Shown here: piece by piece, positions 1-11,932 of the stretch
Position numbering within the stretch: position 1 is the first letter of the stretch
Layout: every line of letters begins with the position of its first letter
Source: Scenedesmus sp. ARA3
Taxonomy: Eukaryota; Chlorophyta; Chlorophyceae; Sphaeropleales; Scenedesmaceae
Reading direction: 5' to 3'
DNA length: 64,000 nt
Assembly (NCBI GenBank): GCA_004335835.1
Contig: RWJK01001688.1
Location: 1 to 64,000 of the forward strand
Position numbers and translations under genes: made by a program
Notes under the pieces: model-generated
Seen by the model: the letters and a program-made list of their open reading frames with translations, nothing else
Databases searched by the model: none
What the model was told of the DNA's origin: nothing

Positions 1-2858
1 CAGATTTTCGGGTGTTCGTTGCAACGTAGTTGCCTGTGCACACCGTGTAACCCCTCTTCTTCGTTTTTTTTTTCCACTGGCCCAGACTTGCGTTGCTGCT
101 GCTGCTGACGCTGCACCTCTCTCTCTCTCGCTGCATGTACTTGTTGGTTTATGGGGAGGTAGGGGCTGCAAGATGCCTCTGAAGTTTTACTTTGGTTGCA
201 TCTTGTGGCTTGCTGTCGGGTTCTCATGATATGTGAGCTGAAAGAGGGGCAAGTGACTCGCTCTAGGGTGATAGCTTGCCCTCCCCTGTAACAGACCTCT
301 CTCTCGCGCTTCGGGTCTCATCGGGTTCTCATGATATGTGAGCTGAAAGAGGGGCAAGTGACTCGCTCTAGGGTGATAGCTTGCCCACCCCTGTAACAGA
401 CCTCTCTCTCCCGCGCTTGCTGCGTTTCTGCAGCAGGACTGCATCTGTGGCTACGGACAGCCTAGGCATGTAGTACATGATGTGCGACAGACCTTCTGGC
501 TTGTACAGCTTGGTAGAATCACAAGCACACTCACCATGCTTCAATGAGCTGACTTGCCCATGGCATGCAGGGTCCAACACAATGCCTCGCCTCACCTGTC
601 CACCTCTGCAGCCAGCTCAGCCACCTCCTCCATGCTGCCCAGCAGCAACGACAAAGTCAGACTGCTGCGCGCTTGCACGTGCCAGCATGCTCTGCAGACA
701 TTGCGGCTTGGGCCATCACCACCCTGCCACACCTGTGCACTGCAAATTGCTTACCTAGGCAAGCATCAAACCTAGCACGACAATATCTTTGTGAGAAGGC
801 ACCCAATCAGTGCAAAAAGCTGGCTCACCTGTCCACCTCTGCAGCCAGCTCAGCCACCTGCCGGGCCATCTCCTCCCTGCTGCCCAGCCGCGATGAGCCG
901 CCACCAGCAGCAGCCTGCAGCAGGAGCAGCAGCAGCAGCAGCAGAAGCAGCAGCAGCAGCACAGTGATTGATCAGCGCACAGCACAGCGCCATGAACGCT
1001 TCGTTGACATGCAGGCAGCCTGGAAGCAGGAGGGTAGCAGCGGCGCAAACACGACAGCAACCTACAATGATTTGCATGTACATTTCAAACGAAAGTAACA
1101 CTGTCATTAACACCCACCCCAGCCTGCAGCTCCTGCAGTGCAGCCAGCTGCTCCTCTTTCTCCTCCAGCACCTTGGCGCGCCGCTTTTAAGTCAACATCA
1201 CATACATTACGACAAAACGAACAATGGGTAATCAAATCACACAAAACCAACAATCATATAACAAATACCCCAGCTTGCAGCGCAGCCAGTTGCTCCTCCT
1301 TCTCCTCCGGCGCCTTGGCGCGCCGTGGATCAACCAAACAAATACCACAAAACCAACAATTGGTGTAACTACGCACCCCTGCCTGCAGCTCCCGCAGTGC
1401 AGCTAGCTGCTCCTCCTTCTCCTCCAACACTTTCGCGCGCCGCTGCTCTGCCAGCGCTTTGCCGCGCGCCTTGGCCTGCTGCGCCCGCACGGCTAGGTCT
1501 AGGGGAGACGGCCTGGCAGGGGCGGCCGGGGCAGCAAAGGGCAGCTGCACGCGCAGCGCGAGCCCGCCTGTAGCAGGATGCGGGAACAGCAGCGGCAGCA
1601 GCAGCAGCAGCAATGGGCGACACAGAGTGTCTAGAAGCGACGGATTGATAGAGAAAACCAATGTAACAGCCGGCGGTTTGGCCAGCTGCTCAACATGCTC
1701 AAGCACACCTGCAGAGTGCGGCTGGCTTGCTGCTTTTGCAGCAGAGCATCCTGCCCCTGCCGAGCACCTCGCGCGCACTACACTGCTGTCTCACACTGCA
1801 ACATCTAGCAGCTGCCTCAAGCCAGTGGGCTCACCTGCAGTGTGTGGCTGGTCTGCTGCTGCTCTCAGCTGCTCCCGGTAATCCCCAGCAGCGAAGCAGA
1901 AGTTTTCTTTCAATGCTTCCACCAGCTGCCAGTTGGCCAGCAGGCCCCCGGAGTGCAGCGGGGCCTGCAGGCTCAGCAGCTGCTGCAGGTGGCCGGTGCA
2001 GGCGGCACCGCCGGCCCAGCAGCGCATAGCGGCTGACCACTGCGGCTGGCCCTGCAGGGTGTGATGGCAGCGGCAGCAGCAGCAGCAGCAGCGGCAGCAG
2101 ACAAGCATGGTCAAGAAGGGTGCGACATGGGCACACATATCTGCAAGAATGTCCAGCAGAGGAGGCTCTGTACACACAAAAGTGGCTCTACAAATTCATC
2201 GTTGCATGACTCCGGCACTCCGCTGCATAAGTCTGAATCAATTGGCGCTGCACGTGTCACCCAGGCAGGCAATTCCTGTCCACGCTGTTGGCTTCACGCC
2301 ACGATGTTGTTTGCGCCTCGCTGCTGCCCTTTATGTACTGCATCGTAGCCCCGCACCTTGTATATTGGCACCACGTAGGTGCTGCTGTGCCCGCTGCACA
2401 CCACCAGGCCGCTGCTGCTGCCACAGTACGCCTCCTGCCACACGCCGTTCTGCTGCAGCAGCTGCTGCAGCTCCGCCTGCTGCAACCCCAGCGCACCCCA
2501 GCCATTCTGCTGCTGCTCCTGGGGGGCCTCGTTTTGCTGCTGCTGCAGCAGGTGGTGCCTGTAATAATGATGGTAGAAGGCTGCTGGCGCTGCTGCTACA
2601 TATGATAGTGCGGGGACGCCGTATGCTTCAAAAATGAGCTGTGCCAGCTGACTGCGAGCTCCATTTGGCATGAGAGGGGCTTCTGTCATGAGCAGCGGGT
2701 GGTCCACGCAGCCCGCTGCTTGCAGAGACGGCAGGAAAGCAGGCAAGCAGCTTCAGACAAGGATTGACCCCGGCTTGGAAGGCCTACACAATTGCTGGTG
2801 GTGCCAATCAGCAAACAAGTTCTGCCAAGTACTGCACACGATTGAAGTGGTTGATTGC

Positions 2859-2907
<49 letters not shown>

Positions 2908-3011
2908 ATGCTCACCCTCTGCCAGCCCCATCCTGTCCAGGGCCCAGTCCAGCAGCGCCTCCTGCGTCTCAAGGTTGGTGGGCACGTCAGACTCGTGCAC
3001 ATACCTGCGCG

Positions 3012-3042
<31 letters not shown>

Positions 3043-3828
3043 CAGCAGCGGCGGCGAGGTTGTGTTGAGAGTCACTGCGTCTCCACGTTGGTGGGCACAA
3101 CCACCTCGTGCACGTACCTAAAGGTCCTAGCCGCTCAGCCCTGGGCCCCACTCGCCCACCGTTGCTCGAGCACACACAACATCAGCATGCTCCCTAGCTC
3201 CCACCCCGCCCCACCCCACCCCACCTGTGTGTGTGCTTGCCAAAGTCCCAGCCGCTCAGCCCTGGGCCCCACTCGCCCACCACTGCCCTGTTGGCGGCGC
3301 CCTGCTTGGGCCGCGGCTTGCACATGGCGGAGCGGAAGATGACGGAGGGAGCATCCTCGCCAGCCCACCTGAGATAGCAGCAGCAGCAGCAGCAACAGGC
3401 AACAGCGCCAAACAACACGCATTGAGTAGCACGGGGTATCGACTGCTGCTGCCAGCAGTTTGGTGGCAGGGACAAGCAGCACCCCGGACAGGAGCAAGCA
3501 GCCGCGGCACTGCAGTCTGATTGTGCTGCCAATGGGCATGTACGTCAGCTCTCGCCCAGCCGCTTCTGTGCTTCCAGCTGCTGCAGATGATCTTCTGCAA
3601 CTGCTGCTGCTGCTGCTGCTGCTGCTGTCAGTACTGCTGCCTCCTGTTCTCGAGACCACCCCCACCCCACCCCATTACAGCGCTGCTCGCGCCTGTGCTG
3701 CTGCTGCTGCTGCGTGCCGCCTCACCCCGCCCTCATGCTGTGTGAGCCGTTGTCCACCACCAGCGCCCTGCCAGCCAGCGCGGCGGCATCATATCCACAC
3801 CTTGGCGGGCGCAGCACGGCAGCTGCAG
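1..3828 (-). CDS. ARP5: Actin-related protein 5 (INO80 chromatin-remodelling subunit), C-terminus beyond window
   Basis: Nuclear actin-fold subunit of the INO80 nucleosome remodeller. Exons read on the minus strand: about 3828-3726 (actin phosphate-1 motif VVDNGSHSMRAG), 3368-3225 (continues WAGEDAPSVIFRSAMCKPRP), 3004-2916 (VPTNLETQEALLDWALDRMG), 2715-2357 (DHPLLMTEAP and CSGHSSTYVVPIY), 2051-1835 (LVEALKENFCFAAGDYREQL), 1567-1377 (RVQLPF, then the basic/acidic coiled coil LEEKEEQLAALRELQ that is the ARP5-specific insertion) and 914-829 (REEMARQVAELAAEV). Phases agree at the first three junctions. The order matches ARP5 and not conventional actin. The first coding exon was not fixed; it should lie between 3830 and about 4010. 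Exons below 829 are uncertain, and the C-terminal actin lobe lies left of the window. Several exons have diverged partial copies in the introns. Confidence 0.85.
216..425. repeat. Tandem duplication, two 105-bp copies
   Basis: The block starting TCGGGTTCTCATGATATGTG at 216 recurs at 321 almost unchanged, giving a 105-bp period. It lies in the 3' part of the ARP5 gene and includes a GAGAGAGAGG run (minus sense) that also appears near 110-130. It looks like a duplicated intron/exon border. Confidence 0.85.
594..1450 (-). repeat. Diverged donor-side exon copies in ARP5
   Basis: The 3' end of the coiled-coil exon (parent about 1377-1450) recurs at about 1267-1325 and 1123-1188, each keeping EEKEEQLAAL and a following GT. 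The 3' end of the next exon (parent 829-897, VAELAAEVDR then GTGAG) recurs at 594-650. In transcription order the copies lie downstream of the parent. Confidence 0.75.
3065..3172 (-). repeat. Fused copy of two ARP5 exon ends without the intron
   Basis: On the minus strand, a copy of the end of exon 3368-3225 (VGEWGPGLSG then a stop) is followed directly by a copy of the start of exon 3004-2916 (VHE..VPTN.ETQ). The parents are separated by the intron in which this copy sits. The copy has stops and is not coding. Confidence 0.65.
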
Positions 3829-4826
3829 CAGACACCCCAGGTCGTGCAAAAAATACAAACAGCAAAACACATTTCAGCTCAGTGCAGCAAGCACGTAAGC
3901 CATTATACATCACAATGTCACAGTGAATGCTTGTTAGTAGTTCACCGGTGTTTATGCAGCCCTGCAGGTCACGGTGGTGGATGCAACCAGCTGCACTGCA
4001 GTGCTGCACAGGGCAGCAACTGCCATCAATCCTGGTGTGCGGCTGTAAGTATTCAACGGCTGTGCAGGCTTAGTGTCATATGCACAAGGCTACTGCCTGT
4101 AGCAGCTGGAAACTGTTGCAGCACTAGCTGGGCTCCCATGTGCACTGCTATTTCATGCTGCATAATATCCTGCTGATACTGCTGCAGTTCACATCATGCA
4201 CAAACACCGCTACACGCACCAAAGGCAGGGCATGGGTAGAGTGGCACTTCGCCGTACTGCTGCTGCTGTTGCAGCGCGTCCATTCTGTCCAGCAGCTGCG
4301 TGGCCTCTATGCTGTTAGCCTGTACTGAATGTGAGCAAGATCAACATTTCATGGATAATTGGCAGCAAAGACAGACGAGTTGGGTAGCGTTGTGGTGACT
4401 TGCTGCTACTGCTGCTTCTTCAGAAACTGTAGTGGCGGTGGATGACCTTGTAAAGTTCCCGATCTACTTTCGAATCAATGTTGCGATACACCATGAAGCG
4501 GTATGCTTCATGGGACCCGCTCTGATTTGAAACACCATGAACTTTGCGTCATCTGCCAATCGCTCATTTCGTGTGGCGCATGAATCGTGAAAGCTGCGAC
4601 CTTCTGGTATTGTTACTTGAGACACTACTCCGTTGAAGCTGAGCAATCGTCAAGCAACGGCAGTACGCTGCTCCCCTCTGCTGATAACCCTACCGGTCAC
4701 CGAGAAGGGCCTGCTGGTGTTTCTTTACAACTTTAATTGTTAGATTGTTAGCTTTTGGGCGTAGCAGTTCTGCCACCGTAACTCCTACGTCCCAACCTGA
4801 GCAAACCACAACCGGAGTAAAACAGC
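3829..4826. other. Intergenic region between divergent genes
   Basis: Lies between ARP5 (minus) and the next gene (plus). Its left end probably holds the first ARP5 exon. It contains a perfect 9-bp inverted repeat, CCATGAAGC at 4491-4499 and GCTTCATGG at 4505-4513, with a 5-base loop. I see no other gene. Confidence 0.5.
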
Positions 4827-6835
4827 ATGGGCAAGCCACAGAAAAAAGCACCAGCAGCTGCTGCTGAGGGCAAGAAAGGAACAGGGCTGTCACTGGATCT
4901 GGGACCGCTCGTTGGCGTCAGCAAGAAGCCACATGCAAAGCAGCAGGGGGGTGCGCAGCAGCTGCAGGTGCGGCATGTGGCTGCAGGAACACTGGTCCTG
5001 AGTGGCCAGCAGCATGCATGCTGGCTGCGATTTGTGTGCTGTGCTATCAGGGCGGGGCATATACAACCTTCAGCTCAGCAGCAGCAAACCCAGCGTGCTC
5101 CTCATCCGCACTGTGTTGACATGCTGCAAGTCCGAGGTTGTTTGACATACTGCTGTGTCAGCTGTGCTGCTGCTCTGCGCTGGCATCAACCCACACACCA
5201 GCTGTGCACCCTTTGTTATCAAGTCATTTGATTCATGGTACTGTGCGTTCCTGCAAATTTACACGTCAGGAGTGCCGGATGAGCAGGCGATACAAGGGCA
5301 TCCACATGCTCCTGCTGCATGGCCCAGGCCTTGCACATGTCGCGCAGCTGCTTTCATATCACAATACCCTCATGCACCAGCTGCAGCACCGTCACACAGA
5401 CCGTTGCTGCTGCTGTGTTGCCCTGTTGCTGCTGCTGCTGCCACGCAGGCCAAGAAGCTGGTGGACAACAGTGGCGCGCCAACCATAGAGGGACTCAAGA
5501 TGCAGGTGAGCCTGAGACATTCAGGAGCCGGATCGTTGAAGTGTATTAGCAGCAGCGCCAGCACCGGCTGCAGCAGCAGCAATTGGCAGCCATACGCTGT
5601 TGGTTTGCTAGGCTGCTAGGTATGCGTGCCTGTGGCAGTGATGGCGTGGCAGGAGGCCATCGGCTCAGTGGAAGTTGCAGAACATGTACTTCAGCTTGCT
5701 ACATGATGTAACATGTCGCAACGGTTCACAGCCCTAGTCGATGTTTCTGCTTGAAGACTTGAAGCAGTGACCTTACCTTGCCTCTGCATACCCCTCCGAC
5801 CCCCTCCGAGCGCCGCTGCTGCCGCTGCCTTCCCTGTTTCTGCATTCTGTCTTGCTCGCCCAGATTGAGGGCGCGCTGCACGAGCTGTCGGCCAAGATCG
5901 AGCGCAGCGCAGGTGCAGTGGCGTCCAAGGTGTCTGAGGGCGAGGCGGCGGTGCACAGGCAGGCCAAGGCAGACCACGCCAAGACCTGCCAGGTGCGCGC
6001 CGAGTCAGCGCCACCTGCGTGTGAATTGAACAGCTGCTGTTTGGCTGGCTGGTGCAGCTTCAGGGAATGCAGAGTCCATTGCGTTGCTTACCAGACTTCC
6101 GTCACCTCCTCTGTGTTGTGATGAGAGTGCTGCCCAATGTGCCTGTTGCCGTGCACTCTACAGCCAAGTGCTGCTGCTTCTGCTGCTTGTGTTGTGTGTA
6201 CCGTTTGTTCGTGCCTAAAACCCCTGCAGGTGCTGCAGGACTCCCAGGCCGCAATGGACCTCTCATATGCCGAGCACAATGCGTTGCACCGTCAAGTGCC
6301 TTCTGCTGCTTGTCCCGCTGTACGCATCACATCTTTACTGTACTCGTCTGCTCTGCAGGTGCTGCAGGACTCCCAGGCCGCCATGGACCTGGCAGCAGCC
6401 GTCAGCACCGTGTGTGCTGAATACAATGTGGTCCTGCTGTTGGGGTGTGACAGAGTGTTTGCATATGGCATGTCAGCGTGTAAGTATCCTGAGCACGCTC
6501 TGCTGTACTCTGCCTGATTGCCACATGCAGGTGCTGCAGGACTCCCAGGCTGCTATGGACCTGGCAGCTGAACCTTGTGTGCTGAATTTCAATGTGGTTC
6601 TGCTGTGCACTGCCTTGCTTGCTGCATGCAGGTGCTGCAGGATTCCCAAGCTGCCATGGACCTGGCAGCGCAGCAGCACGCCGCAGCCAGCAAGCAGGTC
6701 TCGCAGGTGGGCCGCAGCGCAGCGGCTGCGGTGCAGGGCGTGGCTGCTGCTGCTGCTGAGGGCCTCAAGGCCACTGCTGCAAAGTTTGAGAAGGATCTTG
6801 CGGCGCTGCGGGCAAAGGCGGGCATCAAGGCATGA
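4827..6835 (+). CDS. Small basic coiled-coil protein, function unknown
   Basis: Four exons in phase 0: 4827-4967 (MGKPQKKAPAAAAEGKKG start, basic N-terminus), 5449-5505 (AKKLVDNSGAPTIEGLKMQ), 5864-5992 (IEGALHELSAKIERSAGAV) and 6632-6835 (VLQDSQAAMDLAAQQHAAAS, ending KFEKDLAALRAKAGIKA). The product is about 177 aa, Ala/Lys/Gln-rich, with heptad-like spacing over the last 110 residues, so probably an extended helix or coiled coil. No signal peptide or membrane segment is seen. I do not recognise the family. The last exon has three upstream acceptor-side copies and two downstream copies past the stop. Any upstream copy could be spliced in as an alternative acceptor. Confidence 0.6.
6227..6670 (+). 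repeat. Acceptor-side exon copies, four in series
   Basis: The sequence CAG|GTGCTGCAGGACTCCCAG occurs at about 6228, 6357 and 6528 before the full exon at 6632. All keep the CAG acceptor and encode VLQDSQAAMDL, then diverge. Spacing is about 130, 170 and 100 bp. Confidence 0.9.
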
Positions 6836-7045
6836 TGTGAAAGTTTGAAGTTTGGGTGAAGAAGCTGAGTTTGTGGTGTGACATGAGGTTTGAGAAGGGA
6901 TCTGGCGGCGTTGAGGGCCAAGGCTGGCATCAAGGCATGACGTGAAGTTCCTGGTGAAGAAGCTGAGTTCGTGGTGTGAACATGATGTTTGAGAAGGGTT
7001 TGGCAGTGCTGCGGGCCAAGGCTGGCATCAAGGCGTGCAGGCTGC
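6783..7045 (+). repeat. Three copies of the terminal coding end and 3'UTR start
   Basis: The segment encoding FEKDLAALRAKAGIKA plus the following untranslated bases (GTGAAGAAGCTGAGTT) is present at 6783, about 6888 and about 6988. The second and third copies lie past the stop codon and are altered (for example GGGATCTGGCGGCGTTGAGG). Confidence 0.88.
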
Positions 7046-7321
7046 ATCCACAATGGCAGCATGTGGTGTGGCGCTGCGGTTCGCCGTTGTGGCTGTTTGC
7101 GGGCTGTGGTTTTTCCGCGCTGGGCGCGCATGCTGCAGCACACTGATGCTTACAGAGGTGTGCTGCTTTCTTGTGCATGCGTGTGCTGCTGTGTCACAAG
7201 TGATAGCCGTGTGCCCTCGGTTGCAGGCCCGGCTGCCGTGACCGGCTGGTCAGAAACTGCTGGTCAAGAACCCACTGCAGGCGGTGACCGTGGCCGTTTT
7301 TGTGTCCCTTTGATCTTGATA

Positions 7322-7326
7322 TGTAA
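7322..7326 (+). terminator. TGTAA poly(A) signal
   Basis: TGTAA, the usual chlorophyte polyadenylation signal, 487 bases past the stop of the coiled-coil gene and beyond its duplicated 3' copies. The rest of 6836-7769 shows no gene. Confidence 0.5.
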
Positions 7327-7769
7327 CTGAAGGGTTTTGTTTAGTCCAGAGGCAGCACGCAGTCACGACGGTGCGAACAGGTTGTGCTGCAACATGCCAG
7401 TGCTTGACCAGGGCTCAGGTCTTAGGCTGCTTGTCACTGGCACGTGTCAGAAGAGCTCTGGGTGTTCAATCTGGGTGTCCACTTCGGGAAGTTGCCTGAT
7501 ATCAGTCCGTTATCGTATCAAGCTACTTGTTCCGCGCTGGCATTTGACAAGTTGAGTACGGGAGCGAGGACACTTGCCAAGCACGAACAGTACATTCGTT
7601 GTTCATCAAGTGCACCGCACTTTCCCGCAACGTCGAGCTGCTAACTCATCACACGACAACCCTTCGTTGAAGGCCTGGCGACAGCACAATACATCAGCAA
7701 CATCATTAAAATCAGCAGCTACAGCACCACCCAGCAGTAGCAGCAGTAGCAGCAGCAGCTGTAGCTGCC

Positions 7770-8908
7770 ATGGCTGCAGCTAAGCCCATAGTGGCCGGCA
7801 AGCAGCTCAGCTGGGCAGACCTGTGCAGTCAGGTGCTGGGCCCTGTTGGCAGTGTGAGGGTGCAGCGCATTGGCAGCTTGTGGGGCGGCTATGGCAGCGT
7901 GACAGAGGTAGCAGCAGACAGCAGCGATGGCAGCGGCAAGCAGCACAGGCTCATTGCCAAACAGGTGAGTTGCGAACTTCAAAAGACCTTGATGTGTGTT
8001 TTCCAGGCTCGTTGTGGTTTGCAGGCCCTGGCTGACATGTGCGGCATGTGTGTGCTTGCTGATAGTAGCGTTGATGCTGGCTTGAGCCAGGGCGCATGTG
8101 TGCTACGTGTTTGCTGTGCTTTTATCCAAGCAGCTCAGTCCCCAAGTCCCTGCTCGCCAGCAAATCTGAAGGGAGGCATCAAATGAGCACGAGCTGAACA
8201 GTTGTGTTGCAACACAGTGGCCTGTCCAAGGCCACCTTCAGCCACTTCATCCCTGCCCTGGGTTGCTGCATGCGCTGCGTGAATCTTGCTCATAGGTGGA
8301 CCCCCCAAAGGGCGCAGGCGCCTCACACGAACGCAAGCTCAAGTCATACGCAGCAGAAGCAGCCTTCTACGCCCACCACGCCAAGGCAGCCGCAGCTGCT
8401 GCTGTGGCGCGGCCGCTGCTGGTGGATGCTGCGCCGCCGCACCACTTCTTCTTCCTGCTGAGCGACCTCAGTGAGGACTTTCCTAAGCAGCCGCACTCCT
8501 ACAGCCTGCAGGTGAGGCGCCTTGATAGTGGTATGTGAAATGAGCGTCAATGCAGTGGTAGTCAGTCGGCATATTGGCATTGGCTTTTTCTGCAGCCGCA
8601 CTCCTGCAGCCTGCAGGGGAGGGGTCAAAAAGGTGATGCAACAAAAGTTTGCTGAGCAACCTCAGTGAGGAGTTCCCTGAGCAGCCAAACTCCTACAACC
8701 TGCCGGTAGGGGCTGAGAGCAATGATGCCACACGTGTTTGAAGTGTGTGGCGTCAACATTGTGGTGGCAAGCTACTCCGAGTTTTGCTTTCATCCTGCAG
8801 CCGTACTTGCACAGCTTGCAGGTGAGGCTGAGGTAGCACTGTACTTGTACATGCCCACACTCAAGCATGGGTATCACTTGGCATAAAGTGTACTGGGTGT
8901 GCTGCTGC

Positions 8909-8979
<71 letters not shown>

Positions 8980-9085
8980 CAGGAGGCGCGGGCAGCACTG
9001 GACTGGCTAGCAGCCTTCCATGCAGTGTGGTGGGAGGCGGTGCCAGGCCAGGCACAACCCATCAGCCACAGCTCTCCCCTGCCTT

Positions 9086-9120
<35 letters not shown>

Positions 9121-9959
9121 GTGCCTGACAGCCTGTGGGACCAGGGCTGCTACTGGCATTTGGATACGAGGCAGGAGGAGCTGCGCAGCATGCCGGCAGC
9201 GTGGAAGGACCTGCAGGCAGCAGCAGCAGACATAGACCAGGTGCGTGGCCTGGTGGGGTGTGCTGGCGCTATGCTTTGTTGTTAGCTGCCATCTGGTTGG
9301 TGCATTTGGCAGCAAGCGCTTGCAACTGGTGTCAAATAACATGCTGGTGTGAAGTTGCCAAAAGCCTCTCTTGGGAGTGCATTTCCCAGCAGCCAACCTA
9401 GCGCCCATGCTGCTGCAAATTCTGCTGTTCATACCTTGCCGAACCTCAGCATGTTGAGTGCACTTTTGACTGTCTGTTGCACAACACACAACTGCTGCAG
9501 GTGCTGAAAGGCATGCGGCCGGATGGCAGCAAGGCGCCCATCCACCGCACGCTGCTGCACGGCGACGCCAAGAGTGCCAACTTCATGTTTAGCTCCGACT
9601 GCAGCGCCTGCGCGGCATACGATTTTCAGTACTGCGGAGAAGGCTTCGGTGTGCGGGATGTAGCTTATTTGATTGCCTCGAGTGTAGATGAGGATGTGGT
9701 GGAGCAGCAGGAGCAGCAGCTGCTGCGGCACTACCATGCAAAGCTGCAGCGCTGCTTGCAGGAGCATGGCAAGGCAGATGCGGCAAAGCGCTACACATTT
9801 GAGGTGATGGCCGCGCATTATGAGCTGTGTTTGTTGGATTATGTGAGGTTTATGGCGGGGTGGGGCTGGTGGGGCAATGCGAGGTGGGCGCAGCGGCGGG
9901 CACGGCAGGTGATGGGGCAACTGCAGCAGGTGATGCGCGTGGCTCGCACGGGCTGGTGA
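7770..9959 (+). CDS. CHK kinase-like (ecdysteroid/choline kinase-like) phosphotransferase
   Basis: Protein-kinase-fold small-molecule kinase, predicted to phosphorylate a hydroxyl on a small substrate; the substrate cannot be told. Exons 7770-7964, 8296-8511, 8983-9240 and 9501-9959 join in phase 0. The N-terminal lobe has a glycine-containing turn (RIGSLWGGYGSVTEV) and LIAKQ with the likely ATP-binding Lys. Then come ERKLKSYAAEAAFYAHHA (the E and F-Y motif of the family) and LDWLAAFHAVWWE. The catalytic loop is LLHGDAKSANFMF (Asp and Asn) and the metal-binding Asp is in AYDFQYCGEGFGVRDVAYL. A poly-Ala run from CAG repeats sits at 9088-9120. No targeting peptide is obvious. Family assignment is firm, biological role unknown. 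Confidence 0.82.
8470..8830 (+). repeat. Donor-side exon copies, three
   Basis: The end of the exon finishing at 8511 (QPHSYSLQ then GTGAGG) recurs at about 8592-8625, 8655-8712 and 8794-8830 in the following intron. Copies keep CAGCCGCACTCCTGCAGCCT-like sequence. The first changes the donor to GGGAGG, the second to GGTAGG, and the third keeps GTGAGG. Confidence 0.82.
8901..8982 (+). repeat. (CTG)n tract ending at a 3' splice site
   Basis: About 27 CTG units with two TTG interruptions run directly into the acceptor TGCAG at 8982 of the third CHK-kinase exon. The tract replaces an ordinary pyrimidine tract. Confidence 0.95.
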
Positions 9960-10055
9960 TGTGTTTGTGATGCTGTGCAGTTCTGTATCCGTGGAATATG
10001 TGCTGGGTGCGGTGTGCTGAATTGATATAGCGATGAGACTGCTATAGTGAAGTGT

Positions 10056-10060
10056 TGTAA
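10056..10060 (+). terminator. TGTAA poly(A) signal of the CHK kinase gene
   Basis: TGTAA about 97 bases past the stop at 9959. The interval 9960-10563 otherwise holds the 3'UTR and the promoter/5'UTR of the next gene, with no coding segment I can support. Confidence 0.55.
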
Positions 10061-10563
10061 GGGTGCTGTTTTTTAGGGTGCTGACCTTGACGGGTGACAG
10101 GGATGTTTTGCATGTGTTGCCCGGGCGGTGCCGCCTGCAAGCGTATGTTGCAGATATGTCGTGTCGCCAATCAACGGTGCTGCAAGTGCTTTGCGTTGTG
10201 CTACCTGCTGGTGCTGGTGCTGGTGCTGCCAGTGTACGTGACTGAGAGCCTGGCACTGCGTGCCCGCCCAGCCTTTTCAGAGGCAACCGCGCTCTGCAAC
10301 CTGTGATACCCTTTGAGGTGAATATCAAAGATGTGACCGTGCAGCGCTGCTGAAGAGCTGCTCAGCAAGTAGGGTTCTCTTTGGGTCTGTGTGTTCATGG
10401 TGTGAACAAAAACCGGAAGGGCTGACGCTCTCATTGGTGGTACTCGCAAACCAAGGACAGAAAACTATGGTTCTAGAGTAATATGCAGCGGCTGGTCTGG
10501 CCGTGAAGATTAAGCTCGGCGACCCTGCTGAACCTTTGGGCCCGGTGCAGCTTTTATCGCGCG

Positions 10564-11858
10564 ATGGCGAACTTGAACGTTACAGCATTCATTGTACTGG
10601 TTGTTGCTGCCACCTTGACATCTGGTGAGCGGTACGGCTGACGCTATGCCGTCCGACAAGTGCGAACATCAGCAGCAGCTGCCTGTCACTGCGGTGTGCA
10701 TGCCTGCAAGCCTTTCTGTAGCCTGCACGCAGCTACGCCACGAGCATCAGCAGTAATTTGGATTATACTATTCAAGCAACACTTTCAACTGCAACGGTCT
10801 GCTATCACGCAGTCTCAGGCCAGGGCCTGGGCCTGGCAAGGTCCTCCACAGTAGGAGCCAGCAGCACACTAAGCCAGCTGCAGCAACTCTACAGCGGCAG
10901 CCAAGCATGGAAACGAGCCTACAAGCAGAACCCCAAGGCAGCTTGCAGCAAAGGCGGCAGAGGCAGCCTCTGTGCTGCCTCTTCGACTGATGATGCCACT
11001 ACATATGCGCAGCTCATGCTTGCGACATCGCCGCAAGCTTACAGCAGCACCAGCAGCGGCGCTGCAGTGCAGCTAGTGGCGCCCGCACAGGACCAGCAGC
11101 AGTGCCTGACCTGCGCCGCATTTGCAGTGGCAGCAGCAGCAGAGACGGCCATGGCATCAGTCCTGCAAGTGGATGTGCGGCAGTGCAGCATCAGCGTACA
11201 GGCCCTCTACTCCTGCCCACCTGGCAGGCCGACCAGAAGCTGCTCTGCAAGCTGGAACTTGCAGGACGCTTTGGAGCAACTGCAGCAGCGAGGGCAGTCC
11301 CTGCCAACCACAGCATGCCTACCATACACCCCTGACTTCAGAGCGCAGCTGACAGCCGCGCAGCTGTGCACTGGCAGCTGCAGCACCCCCAGTCAGCACG
11401 CCAGCAGGGGCCAGTTCAGTTCTAAGCAGATCACCAGCATCTGGGAGGCGCAGCAGCACATTCGGCGGTACGGCGCTGTCGTGTCGCGCTTTGATGTGAG
11501 TGGCGCTGCTGCAGTGTGAGGCTGGCTGGTGCACCTAGTAAACAGGACGATTCTAAGCATGGTAAAAGCATAACTGCGCACCTTCAAGCAATGCTGGTCC
11601 AGAAGCCCCCCGCCCTAGGGCTCCTGGCGCTCCGAGTGGGCTGAACATGCAGGCGCAGCAGTCCAGAAGCACGGGTTCTTGCGACAGATATACCTGTGCC
11701 CTAGTAGTGCCGCACAATGGGTGTGCGCAGGCCACTTCTGCTTGGGCGCACCCGTCATGCTCCGCACACAACAGGTTCCTTGCATGAACATGAGTCATGT
11801 TGATGCCTGGGCTTTAGAAGTGTATACCTCGCAGTGCGGTGGCTTCTTTAACGTGTCC

Positions 11859-11932
<74 letters not shown>

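Noticed and set aside
216..425. Short direct repeats suggesting a CRISPR or phage array
   Set aside because: Only two adjacent copies with no spacers, in a eukaryotic intron; tandem duplication explains them.
8861..9062. Minus-strand frames of poly-Ser/Ala opposite the CTG run
   Set aside because: Low-complexity shadow of a microsatellite inside a plus-strand intron.
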